From positions 1 to 64,000 of the forward strand of contig JAEZCF010000121.1 of assembly GCA_023430045.1 (NCBI GenBank): a DNA stretch of 64,000 nucleotides, in the 5' to 3' direction. A program made the position numbers and the translations under genes. The notes beneath the pieces are model-generated. The model was not told the DNA's origin and ran no database searches. It saw only the letters and a list, made by a program, of their open reading frames with translations. This DNA is from Pseudomonadota bacterium (GTDB lineage: Bacteria; Pseudomonadota; Gammaproteobacteria; Xanthomonadales; Xanthomonadaceae). Below are positions 32,514 through 40,950 of the stretch, in pieces. Position 1 is the first letter of the stretch. Every line of letters starts with the position of its first letter.

Positions 32514-32726
32514 GTGAGAGTCTTCAATATCGCCACCATGGCCCTGGTCATTGCCGGTGCGATCATCTTCGGACTGGCGGGGCTGTTCCAGTTCGACCTC
32601 ATTGCTCACGTATGCGGAAGCAGTGATACGGCGATGGGAAGAGCCCTTTACTCGCTGATTGGCCTGTCAGGCCTGTGGCAGCTGGCTTGGCTTGCCACCC
32701 ACAAACCCACCGCACAGATGGTTTGA
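32514..32726 (+). CDS. DUF378-family small membrane protein
   Basis: The 70-residue protein has two hydrophobic helices. Its pattern matches DUF378 (LVIAGAIIFGLAGLFQFDLIAHVCG and ALYSLIGLSGLWQLAWL). Translation starts at GTG 32514 with GAAGGA 8 nt upstream. It is 7 nt before the next gene. The function of DUF378 is unknown. Confidence 0.82.
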   Translation: MRVFNIATMALVIAGAIIFGLAGLFQFDLIAHVCGSSDTAMGRALYSLIGLSGLWQLAWLATHKPTAQMV

Positions 32727-32733
32727 CCGCACC

Positions 32734-33015
32734 ATGACCGACATCATTGAACGCGTACACCGGGACCAGGAAACGATCGACCGCCTGAAGTCACTCCAGA
32801 AAGAGCTGGATGCAGAGCTCATCGTCGAACTTCATATGGACGACGGTCGCGTCGTGCGCGGCACGGTGGTCGAGCGACCGGCGCTGATGCAGTTCGTCGA
32901 CCGCGAAGGCAATGAAGGCACGAACGGCCTGCTGCGGTTCGATTCCGGTGACGGCGGTGTGGAGCTGATGCTGATCGACGACATCGTACGCGTGGTGCGT
33001 GTCGGCAGTGCCTGA
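32734..33015 (+). CDS. DUF3247-family Sm-like protein
   Basis: The 93-residue protein has an N-terminal helix (DIIERVHRDQETIDRLKSLQKEL) followed by a small beta-barrel (VELHMDDGRVVRGTVVERPALMQFVDREGNEG). This fits DUF3247, a family known from Xanthomonas with an Sm-like fold. It may bind RNA or small ligands. It lies 7 nt after the DUF378 gene and is probably co-transcribed. Confidence 0.8.
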   Translation: MTDIIERVHRDQETIDRLKSLQKELDAELIVELHMDDGRVVRGTVVERPALMQFVDREGNEGTNGLLRFDSGDGGVELMLIDDIVRVVRVGSA

Positions 33016-33021
33016 ACCCCG

Positions 33022-33037
33022 CCCCCCTCATCGGGGG
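33022..33037. terminator. GC-rich hairpin between convergent genes
   Basis: A C6 run and a G5 run flank a 5-base loop in the 23-bp gap between two convergent genes. It could serve as a terminator in both directions, but no T-run follows on either strand. Confidence 0.35.
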
Positions 33038-33038
33038 A

Positions 33039-33944
33039 TTACAGCGTCTGCATCAGTGCATGGTGGACGGCAATGCCCGCCAACGCGCCCTCCCCGACCG
33101 CCAGCGCGATGTTCCCCGATTTCCGGGCGCTGTCGCCACACGCAAATACGCCCTCGACGGTCGTCTGTTTCGCCGAATCGGTGGTGATGCACCCGGGATC
33201 CTCCAGTTCGCAGCCCAGCTGCTCCGCCAGTGGGCTGGCAAGGCGTCCCGCTGGCGGCACGAAGATCGCGTCCAGCTCTACGCGACGCCCGTCTTCCAGC
33301 TCTACGGTCGCAACGTCGAGTATGCGGCGGATGGGCGTCCACTCCACCGATACTTTGGCCGCCGCCAGACGCTCACGCACCTCGGCGTCGTCGTGACGGC
33401 CACAGAACAACGTGACGTCGCCCCAATCGGACAACATCACGGCCTGGACACCGGTCTCATCATCGGCGCAGCTCAATGCACCGATCCGACCCTGCTGCAG
33501 TTCATACCCATGGCAGTAAGGGCAATGAAAGACACTGCGGCCCCAGCGTTCCTGCAATCCTTCGATCTGCGGCAGTTCGTCCACCACCCCGTGGGCGAGT
33601 ACCAGGTACCGACCCGTCCAGCGACTGCCCGAACGGCAGCGGACCGCGAATCCGCCCTGCGGCAGGCGCGTTGCGTCGATCGCCTCGTCGCTCTGCCAGC
33701 TGACGCTGGGGTATTCCAACAGCTGCTCGCGTGCGGCGGCGGCAATGTCGGCGGGTGGCTGGCCATCATGACCAATGAAGCCATGCGCATGACGCGCGCT
33801 CAGGTTGCGTGGACGGCCGCTGTCGATGACCAGAACCTGGCGGCGTGCGCGTGCCAGCTGCAATGCGGCAGACATGCCGGCATAGCTGCCGCCCACGATG
33901 ATGGCGTCGAAGCAGCGGATGGAAGGTTCAACAACCTGGGACAT
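33039..33944 (-). CDS. Thioredoxin-reductase-like FAD-dependent oxidoreductase
   Basis: The 301-residue flavoenzyme has an N-terminal FAD site (AIIVGGSYAGMSAALQLARA), a redox CPYC motif (FHCPYCHGYEL, about residue 140), and a C-terminal FAD motif (GVFACGDSARK). The NAD(P)H domain is present but its GxGxxG loop is degenerate (IGALSCADDE). CPYC replaces the CATC/CAVC of true thioredoxin reductases, as in small disulfide oxidoreductases (HcaD/TrxB-like). The substrate is unknown. It is read toward the DUF3247 gene. Confidence 0.87.
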   Translation of the reverse strand: MSQVVEPSIRCFDAIIVGGSYAGMSAALQLARARRQVLVIDSGRPRNLSARHAHGFIGHDGQPPADIAAAAREQLLEYPSVSWQSDEAIDATRLPQGGFAVRCRSGSRWTGRYLVLAHGVVDELPQIEGLQERWGRSVFHCPYCHGYELQQGRIGALSCADDETGVQAVMLSDWGDVTLFCGRHDDAEVRERLAAAKVSVEWTPIRRILDVATVELEDGRRVELDAIFVPPAGRLASPLAEQLGCELEDPGCITTDSAKQTTVEGVFACGDSARKSGNIALAVGEGALAGIAVHHALMQTL

Positions 33945-34134
33945 GGACGCGCCTTTTCAAGTGGGGACAACGCTCAGTGCGCCTGATCCAGCAGGAAGCA
34001 CAGCGGATGTCCTCAGGCTGCGTGACGCGGCGTGGCGCAGTCGTGAATCCTTGCGGTTTCTGTGTCCTGCCATGGGGACACTGTGTTGATGCCGCGCGTT
34101 GCATGCTGTTGATCCGTACCTTCTGGAAGCTCGC

Positions 34135-34791
34135 GTGCGCCCTCGTTCGCCGTCATCGGCCCCTTCTCCGCCCATCCATTCCGCGTCACAGCGCCGCGCT
34201 CGTCGGACGTCGGCGGCATGGCGGCTGCGCCGCTGGCTGCTGGGACTGTTCGGATGGCTGGTGCTGACGGTGATGATCGGCGCACTGTGGAACAGTCCTT
34301 GGGCAGCGGCTCCGCGCATGATGTGGACGCTGTCGCAGATGCCGCCACCGACAGCGTTGCCGGTTCCGGTTGACGGCGTATCCGCACGCCAGGTCGCCGA
34401 TACCTTCGGTGCAGCGCGTGGCAGCAGCCGCACCCATGCCGGCGTGGACATCTTCGCAAAGCGTGGCACTCCCGTGCGCAGCGCCACGCCCGGCATCGTT
34501 TCCAGCCTGCGCGAGGGCGGCCTCGGCGGGCGGCAGGTGTGGATCCAGGGACCGGCAGGCGAACGCTACTACCACGCGCACCTGGATTCCTGGCGCGAAG
34601 ATCTTTCGCGCGGGGACGTGGTGGAGGCAGGCACCGTGCTGGGCTACGTCGGCGATACCGGCAACGCCAAGGGCACCCCGCCCCACCTGCATTGGGGCAT
34701 ATATGGTGCCGACGGTGCCTACGACCCCTTGCCACTGCTGCACGCATGGGAGAACGAAAGATCCATCGCGCCCGCCAGACCGGTGCGCTGA
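34135..34791 (+). CDS. M23-family (LytM) zinc metallopeptidase, membrane-anchored
   Basis: The 218-residue product has one N-terminal transmembrane helix (WLLGLFGWLVLTVMIGALW) and a C-terminal LytM domain. The zinc ligands are complete: HAGVD, YYHAHLD and PHLHWG. It should hydrolyse peptidoglycan cross-bridges in the periplasm. I chose GTG 34135 because TGGAAG lies 7 nt upstream; a TTG at 34099 is possible but poorer. It precedes a cupin gene by 31 nt. Confidence 0.87.
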   Translation: MRPRSPSSAPSPPIHSASQRRARRTSAAWRLRRWLLGLFGWLVLTVMIGALWNSPWAAAPRMMWTLSQMPPPTALPVPVDGVSARQVADTFGAARGSSRTHAGVDIFAKRGTPVRSATPGIVSSLREGGLGGRQVWIQGPAGERYYHAHLDSWREDLSRGDVVEAGTVLGYVGDTGNAKGTPPHLHWGIYGADGAYDPLPLLHAWENERSIAPARPVR

Positions 34792-34822
34792 TCCGCACGC
34801 TGACATCGCCAGGAGACCTGCC

Positions 34823-35353
34823 ATGCATCACGAACGCCCTTCCCCGGCCACGGAGCCAGTGGCCCTGCGGCTGAAGGCCAATGACTGGGTACCCAACAAT
34901 CCAGCGCTGCCGGTACTGCACTACCGCGCCGCATTCGACGCCGCGTCCGCCGAAAACATGGCGGCGGCGATGGAGACGCGGTTCAACGACACTGGCTGGC
35001 CACCGCAATGGCGCGATGGCATCTACACCTACCACCATTACCACACCGCCGGGCACGAAGTACTGGGCATCGCAGGCGGCCATGCCCGTGTGATGCTCGG
35101 CGGACCGGGGGGCGAAACGCTCGATGTGGCGCCCGGCGATGTCCTGTTGCTGCCTGCCGGCACCGGTCACTGCCGGCTTGCCGCATCCGCGGATTTTCTG
35201 GTGGTCGGCGCGTATCCGCCCGGGCAGGAGGGTGACATCTGCACGCAGCCCGCCTCGCCGGCCACGCTCGCTCATATCAGTGCGCTGGACCACCCGGAAA
35301 CCGATCCGGTGGAGGGGCTGCATGGGCCGTTGGCACGCCTGTGGGCTCGCTGA
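34823..35353 (+). CDS. Cupin-domain protein (YjlB-like)
   Basis: The 176-residue protein is a single cupin barrel with metal-ligand motifs HHYHTAGHEVLGIAGG and DVLLLPAGTGHCRL. AGGAGA lies 6 nt before ATG 34823, so an upstream open frame from 34370 is a shadow of the peptidase gene. It resembles the YjlB family of unknown function; a small-molecule-binding or epimerase/dioxygenase role is possible. Confidence 0.85.
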   Translation: MHHERPSPATEPVALRLKANDWVPNNPALPVLHYRAAFDAASAENMAAAMETRFNDTGWPPQWRDGIYTYHHYHTAGHEVLGIAGGHARVMLGGPGGETLDVAPGDVLLLPAGTGHCRLAASADFLVVGAYPPGQEGDICTQPASPATLAHISALDHPETDPVEGLHGPLARLWAR

Positions 35354-35524
35354 ATCCGCGGTCTGGCCGACCGCACCGTCCCGGCCACTGCTCGATTCAC
35401 CTCCTCACTACCGCTGCGCGCTCATGCTTGGAATGTCGGTGTGTGCGCTACGACGTCACGCGCCGCCATCGATACCTGGATCGCCAGTCCCCTCAGCCAT
35501 GACAGCCAAAGAGGAACTGCATGC

Positions 35525-36169
35525 ATGAGCACTACCCCCGATTTCGCGCTCAGCCGGCGCGACCTGCTGAAGCTGAGCGCGGGCTCGGCGTCCGTCCTGG
35601 CGCTGCCCACCGCCATGGCTGATGTGCCGGGCACCCCGGAACCCGCACGCGCTCCGGTCATGGCCGATGTGTCCTTGAAGGTCAACGGCAAGCGCCATCG
35701 GCTGCACCTGGATACCCGTGTATCGCTGCTCGACGCACTGCGCGAGCACCTGCATCTGACCGGCACCAAGAAGGGCTGCGACCATGGCCAGTGTGGCGCC
35801 TGCACGGTGCTGCTGGACGGTCGCCGCATCAATGCCTGCCTGACCCTGGCGGTGATGCATGACGGCGCCGAGATCACCACCATCGAAGGGCTCGGCTCAC
35901 CGGACAAGCTGCACCCGATGCAGGCGGCCTTCGTTCACCACGATGGTTACCAGTGCGGTTACTGCACGCCCGGCCAGATCTGTTCGGCGGTGGCCGTGCT
36001 GCAGGAAATCAAGGACGGCATTCCCAGCCACGTGACCTCGGACCTGTCCGCCGCGACGCCGCTTTCAGGCGAAGAGATCCGCGAACGCATGAGCGGCAAC
36101 CTGTGCCGCTGCGGTGCCTACTCGAACATCATCGAAGCCATCGAGGACGTGGGGGGCCATCGCGCATGA
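35525..36169 (+). CDS. paoA: Periplasmic aldehyde oxidoreductase, [2Fe-2S] subunit
   Basis: The 214-residue subunit has a twin-arginine signal ([19 protein letters not shown]), so the folded complex is exported. A plant-type [2Fe-2S] domain follows ([16 protein letters not shown]), then the xanthine-oxidase-type [2Fe-2S] domain ([11 protein letters not shown] and GNLCRCGAY). It carries electrons from the Mo site to the FAD subunit. AAGAGGA precedes ATG 35525. It overlaps the next gene by 4 nt. The set matches E. coli paoABC (yagTSR), which detoxifies aldehydes. Confidence 0.92.
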   Translation: MSTTPDFALSRRDLLKLSAGSASVLALPTAMADVPGTPEPARAPVMADVSLKVNGKRHRLHLDTRVSLLDALREHLHLTGTKKGCDHGQCGACTVLLDGRRINACLTLAVMHDGAEITTIEGLGSPDKLHPMQAAFVHHDGYQCGYCTPGQICSAVAVLQEIKDGIPSHVTSDLSAATPLSGEEIRERMSGNLCRCGAYSNIIEAIEDVGGHRA

Positions 36170-37122
36170 GAGCCTTCACCTACGAAAAAGCCGGAACGCC
36201 GGCCGAGGCCGTAGGCGCCGCAGCGCGGCACCGTGGCGCGCGTTTCATCGCCGGTGGTACCAACCTGCTGGACCTGATGAAGCTGGAGATCGAAGCGCCG
36301 CTGCACCTGGTCGATGTCAACGGCCTCAAGCTGGATACCATCGAATCCACCAGCGATGGTGGCCTGCGCATCGGCGCGCTGGTGCGCAATACGGACCTGG
36401 CAGCCGATGCGCGCGTGCGCCGCGATCATGCGCTGCTGACGCGCGCCCTGGTGGCCGGCGCTTCAGGCCAGCTGCGCAACAAGGCCACGACCGCCGGCAA
36501 CCTGCTGCAGCGCACGCGCTGCCCCTACTTCTACGACACCGCGCAACCGTGCAACAAGCGCCTGCCCGGCAGCGGCTGCGCGGCCATCGGTGGCGTCAGT
36601 CGCCAGCTGGCGGTCATCGGCACCAGCCCGGCCTGCATCGCCACCCATCCCAGCGACATGGCGGTGGCGATGATGGCACTCGATGCGCAGGTGGAAACCC
36701 TGCGTCCGGATGGCAGCTCGCGCACCCTCCCGCTCAGCAGGCTGTACCGCCCGCCCGGCTCCACGCCCCACATCGAAACGGTACTCGACGCCGGCGAGCT
36801 GATTTCCGCCGTCGTCCTGCCACGACCGCTCGGCGGCACCCACATCTACCGCAAGGTGCGTGACCGCGCGTCCTATGCGTTCGCGCTGGTGTCGGTGGCC
36901 GCGGTGATCCGCGCCGATGGCACTGGCCGTGTCGCGCTCGGTGGGGTGGCCTACAAGCCCTGGCGCAGCGATGCCGCCGACGCGCTGTTGCCGCAGGGCG
37001 CACGCGCGGTGATGGCGAAGCTGCTGGAAGGAGCGTCGCCGACACCGGAAAACAACTTCAAGGTCCAGCTTGCCGAACGCACGCTGGCCTCGGTGCTGCT
37101 GCAGGCGAGGAACACAGCATGA
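36166..37122 (+). CDS. paoB: Periplasmic aldehyde oxidoreductase, FAD subunit
   Basis: The 318-residue subunit has the xanthine-dehydrogenase FAD domain ([25 protein letters not shown]). It also has an inserted Cys-rich loop ([20 protein letters not shown] and a later [11 protein letters not shown]), the place of the extra [4Fe-4S] cluster of PaoB-like subunits. It accepts electrons and passes them on to an unknown acceptor. It overlaps paoA and paoC by 4 nt each. Confidence 0.92.
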   Translation: MRAFTYEKAGTPAEAVGAAARHRGARFIAGGTNLLDLMKLEIEAPLHLVDVNGLKLDTIESTSDGGLRIGALVRNTDLAADARVRRDHALLTRALVAGASGQLRNKATTAGNLLQRTRCPYFYDTAQPCNKRLPGSGCAAIGGVSRQLAVIGTSPACIATHPSDMAVAMMALDAQVETLRPDGSSRTLPLSRLYRPPGSTPHIETVLDAGELISAVVLPRPLGGTHIYRKVRDRASYAFALVSVAAVIRADGTGRVALGGVAYKPWRSDAADALLPQGARAVMAKLLEGASPTPENNFKVQLAERTLASVLLQARNTA

Positions 37123-39317
37123 AATTCGACACCCCCGCAGGCCGCAATGCCATCGACCAGTTGAAGGTGGTCGGCCAACCGCACGATCGCATCGACGGCC
37201 CGCTGAAGACCACCGGTCACGCGCCCTATGCCTACGAACACCACGATGTCGCGGCAGGCGCGGCGTACGGCCAGGTGGTGGGCGCAGGCATCGGCAAGGG
37301 CCGCGTGGCCGCCATGGACCTGGATGCCGCACGACGCTCCCCGGGCGTGCTGGCGATCGTCACCGCCGAAAACGCCGGCACGCTGCACAACTCGGAACGC
37401 AACGCCGCGCCACTGCTGGGCGGGCCGGAGATCCATCACTATCACCAGGCGCTGGCGCTGGTGGTGGCCGAGACCTTCGAACAGGCACGCGCCGCCGCCG
37501 ATCGGGTAAAGATCCGCTATGCGCCCAGCAAGGGAGCTTTCGACCTGAAAGCGACCCGGGACGCAGGAGGAAAACTGCAGGACACCGACCCGGATGCGCG
37601 GGTCGGCAACTTCGAAAAAGCCTTCGGCGACGCACCGGTCACCCTGGATGCCATGTACCACACGCCCGACCAGTCGCACGCGATGATGGAACCGCATGCA
37701 TCGCTGGCGATGTGGGAGGGCGACCAGCTGACCGTCTGGACCTCCAACCAGATGGTGGCGTGGGGCCGGAAGGACCTGGCGACCACGCTCGGCATCGCGG
37801 AGGACAAGGTGCGCCTGGTGTCGCCGTACATCGGCGGCGGCTTCGGCGGAAAGCTGTTCATCCGCGCCGACGTGCTGCTCGCCGCACTCGGTGCACGCGC
37901 AACCGGGCGACCGGTCAAGGTGGCGTTGGCCCGCCCGCTGATCGCCAACAACACCACCCATCGCCCTGCCACGCTGCAGCGCATCCGCCTCGGCGCCACC
38001 GCCGAAGGCACCCTGACGGCCATCGGTCATGAGTCCTGGTCGGGCAACCTGCCCGGCGGTTCGCCGGAAGAAGCGGTACAGCAGACCAAGCTGCTGTATG
38101 CCGGCGAGAACCGGCTGGCCGGCCTGCGCCTGACCCATCTGGACCTGCCGGAAGGTAATGCCATGCGCGCACCGGGCGAGACGCCCGGATTGATGGCGCT
38201 TGAAATCGCCATGGACGAAATGGCCGAGAAACTGGGGCTGGACCCGATCGAGTTCCGCATCCGCAATGACACCCAGGTTGATCCCGGCAACCCCGAGCGA
38301 CCGTTCTCGCAGCGGCAGCTGGTGGAATGCCTGCGTTCGGGCGCCGAACGGTTCGGCTGGGACAAGCGGTCGGCCACGCCAGCGCTGCAGCGCGACGGCC
38401 GTTGGCTGGTCGGCATGGGCATGGCCGCCGGCTTCCGCAACAACCTGGTGATGAAGTCCGGTGCCCGCGTGCGGCTGGATACCGACGGGCATGTGACGGT
38501 AGAGACCGACATGACCGACATCGGCACCGGCAGCTACACCATCATCGCGCAGACCGCAGCGGAGATGCTGGGTGTCGGCGTGGACCAGGTGACGGTGAAA
38601 CTGGGCGATTCGCGCTTCCCGGTGTCAGCCGGCTCCGGCGGCCAGTGGGGCGCCAACAGCGCCACTGCCGGCGTCTACGCGGCCTGCATTGCACTTCGCG
38701 CTTCGGTGGCGCGCACGCTCGGCCTGGACCCGGAAACAGCACAGTTCAGCGAAGGTCGGGTCATCGCGGACGGCCAATCGATAGGGTTGGGCAAGGCCGC
38801 CGCCGATGGCGAACTGGTGGCCGAAGACAGCATCGAATTCGCGGAACTGCAGGACAAATACCAGCAGTCCACCTTCGCCGCGCACTTCGTCGAAGTCGGC
38901 GTGGACATCGCCACCGGCGAGAGCCGCATCCGCCGCATGCTCGCGGTATGCGCGGCCGGACGCATCCTCAACCCTAAGACCGCGCGCAGCCAGGTGATCG
39001 GCGCGATGACGATGGGGATCGGCGCGGCATTGTCCGAAGAGCTGGCTGTCGATACGCGGCTCGGCTTTTTCGTGAACCACGATCTGGCCGGCTACGAAGT
39101 GCCCGTGCATGCCGATGTACCGCACCAGGAGGTGGTGTTCCTGGATGAAGCGGATGCGGTGTCTTCGCCGATGAAAGCCAAGGGCGTGGGCGAACTGGGC
39201 CTGTGCGGTGTCAGCGCGGCGGTCGCCAACGCGGTCTACAACGCGACCGGCGTCCGCGTACGCGACTATCCCCTGACGCTGGACAAGCTCCTGGCCGGCC
39301 TGCCCGACGTCGCATGA
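37119..39317 (+). CDS. paoC: Periplasmic aldehyde oxidoreductase, molybdenum subunit
   Basis: The 732-residue catalytic subunit binds molybdopterin cytosine dinucleotide. It shows the GGGFGGK loop, the MRAPGE segment, and the catalytic base Glu692 in [10 protein letters not shown]; the E. coli PaoC base has the same number. It oxidises aromatic and aliphatic aldehydes to acids. No own signal peptide is seen, so it is exported with PaoA. It overlaps the XdhC-like chaperone gene by 4 nt. Confidence 0.93.
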   Translation: MKFDTPAGRNAIDQLKVVGQPHDRIDGPLKTTGHAPYAYEHHDVAAGAAYGQVVGAGIGKGRVAAMDLDAARRSPGVLAIVTAENAGTLHNSERNAAPLLGGPEIHHYHQALALVVAETFEQARAAADRVKIRYAPSKGAFDLKATRDAGGKLQDTDPDARVGNFEKAFGDAPVTLDAMYHTPDQSHAMMEPHASLAMWEGDQLTVWTSNQMVAWGRKDLATTLGIAEDKVRLVSPYIGGGFGGKLFIRADVLLAALGARATGRPVKVALARPLIANNTTHRPATLQRIRLGATAEGTLTAIGHESWSGNLPGGSPEEAVQQTKLLYAGENRLAGLRLTHLDLPEGNAMRAPGETPGLMALEIAMDEMAEKLGLDPIEFRIRNDTQVDPGNPERPFSQRQLVECLRSGAERFGWDKRSATPALQRDGRWLVGMGMAAGFRNNLVMKSGARVRLDTDGHVTVETDMTDIGTGSYTIIAQTAAEMLGVGVDQVTVKLGDSRFPVSAGSGGQWGANSATAGVYAACIALRASVARTLGLDPETAQFSEGRVIADGQSIGLGKAAADGELVAEDSIEFAELQDKYQQSTFAAHFVEVGVDIATGESRIRRMLAVCAAGRILNPKTARSQVIGAMTMGIGAALSEELAVDTRLGFFVNHDLAGYEVPVHADVPHQEVVFLDEADAVSSPMKAKGVGELGLCGVSAAVANAVYNATGVRVRDYPLTLDKLLAGLPDVA

Positions 39318-40330
39318 CCGCGACGGCACCCGCCGATGCACTGCAGGTGCATGATGCCGGCCTGACCCGTGTCCTGGAAGCGGTCATGGACATCATGGCC
39401 CTGGAGCCCGGCGCCACACCGCCGCCGGCCACGCTCGCCATCGTCCTGGAGACCGATGGCTCCACCTACGCACGTCCGGGCACCGTCGTCCTGTTCACCG
39501 CCGAAGGTCATGTCGGCTGGCTCAGCGGCGGCTGCCTGGAGCCGGAGATCGAGCGCCGCGCGCACCACGCCGTCACCAGCTCGCACATCGGCTGGATGGA
39601 GATCGATACCCGCGACGACGCGGCCCTGTTTTCCGGCAATGCGGTGGGCTGCCGGGGCCGCCAGCGTGTCGTGCTGCTGCCGCTGACAGCGGTGCCCGGC
39701 TGCACGGCCGTGTTCGAAGCCTGGCTGGCCGGCGTCGGTGCGTTGCGGCTGGTGCTCGACGTGGAGGGCGCGGTCGAGTTCTCCTGCGCTGCGCAGGTCT
39801 GCGCGCGCAGCGTGCCCGTGGATGCGGTCGAATGGCTGCAGCCGAACCCCCGCTGGACGCTGCAATGGCCGCCGCCACCACGTGCGCTGCTGCTCGGCGC
39901 TGGCCCCGAAGCCGCGTCGTTGCGGGCCCACCTGCATGGCCTGGGCTGGCAGGTGCGGGTGCTGGAGTCGCGTGCCCGCTGGCGCGCACGCTGCCCGGTC
40001 GATGTCGAAGAGACGCGGGTGCAGGACGCCCTGTCAGGCCTGCCCGTTCCCGACGCCGTGCTCGTGATGCATCACAATTTCGAGATGGACCTGGATGCGC
40101 TGATCCATCTCGCCCCCACCACCACGCCCTTCATCGGACTGCTCGGCCCGAAACGCCGCCGCGACGACCTGTTTGCACTGCTGTCCGAACCGCAGCGCGA
40201 ATCACTCAGAGCGCGCCTGCATTCGCCTGTGGGCCTGGAGCTGGGTGGCCGCGGACCGGAAGCGATCGCGCTGAGCATCGCCGCCGAACTGCAGGCGTGG
40301 CATCACGATCCATCACAGCGTCGCGCATGA
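39314..40330 (+). CDS. XdhC/CoxI-family molybdenum-cofactor chaperone (PaoD-like)
   Basis: The 338-residue protein has the XdhC N-terminal motif (LAIVLETDGSTYARPGTVVLF, GGCLEPEIE, GNAVGCRGRQ). A Rossmann-type XdhC C-terminal domain follows (ALLLGAGPEAASL, FIGLLGPKRRRDDLF). In E. coli PaoD sulfurates the Mo centre and inserts cofactor into PaoC. Its position directly after paoC, with a 4-nt overlap, and before mocA supports that role. Confidence 0.9.
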   Translation: MTATAPADALQVHDAGLTRVLEAVMDIMALEPGATPPPATLAIVLETDGSTYARPGTVVLFTAEGHVGWLSGGCLEPEIERRAHHAVTSSHIGWMEIDTRDDAALFSGNAVGCRGRQRVVLLPLTAVPGCTAVFEAWLAGVGALRLVLDVEGAVEFSCAAQVCARSVPVDAVEWLQPNPRWTLQWPPPPRALLLGAGPEAASLRAHLHGLGWQVRVLESRARWRARCPVDVEETRVQDALSGLPVPDAVLVMHHNFEMDLDALIHLAPTTTPFIGLLGPKRRRDDLFALLSEPQRESLRARLHSPVGLELGGRGPEAIALSIAAELQAWHHDPSQRRA

Positions 40331-40932
40331 ACCCGTCGGCGCCGCACGCGGTCGTCCTGCTCGCTGCCGGCCGCAGCAGGCGCCTGGGCCAGCCCAAGCA
40401 GCTGCTCACGCAGCAGGGAGAAACCCTGCTCCACCGCGCCGCCCGTCTCGGTCACGCCACGCGGCCGGGACACATGGTCGTGGTGCTCGACAGCGAAAGA
40501 GGACCGATGGTTGACGCGCTTGCGGATATCCCGCACCACCTCGCCATCAACCCGGATCCCGCCAGTGGACTAACTGGCAGCCTGCGCATTGCCGCGCCGC
40601 ATGTCCAGGCATTCGCGGACGTGCTGGTGCTGGTCTGCGACCAGCCGGCGCTGTCCGCCGAACATCTTGAAACCTTGCTGCGCGGGGCCCGCACCGTGTC
40701 ATCCGGCTGCGCCGCGACAGCGCTCGATGGGCTGTCCGGCGTACCCGCCGTGGTCCCGGGCCATTGGTTCACCGCACTGTCCGCCGAGCTCCACGACACG
40801 GGTTTCCGCGCACGCCTGAGGCAGCTGCATCCCGGCGAGCTGTTCCTGCTGCACGGCGACCGCATGGAGCAGGACATCGACACGCCCGCGGCGTTGCTTC
40901 GCGCCCGCGCCGCGGGACTGGTCGACGGCTGA
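40327..40932 (+). CDS. mocA: Molybdopterin cytidylyltransferase
   Basis: The 201-residue nucleotidyltransferase has the signature LLAAGRSRRLGQPKQLL and the DQPAL metal/nucleotide motif. MocA links CMP to molybdopterin to make the cytosine dinucleotide form that PaoC-type enzymes use. It overlaps the preceding chaperone gene by 4 nt and ends the operon. Confidence 0.9.
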   Translation: MNPSAPHAVVLLAAGRSRRLGQPKQLLTQQGETLLHRAARLGHATRPGHMVVVLDSERGPMVDALADIPHHLAINPDPASGLTGSLRIAAPHVQAFADVLVLVCDQPALSAEHLETLLRGARTVSSGCAATALDGLSGVPAVVPGHWFTALSAELHDTGFRARLRQLHPGELFLLHGDRMEQDIDTPAALLRARAAGLVDG

Positions 40933-40950
40933 CCGGCAGATGGCCCCGGC

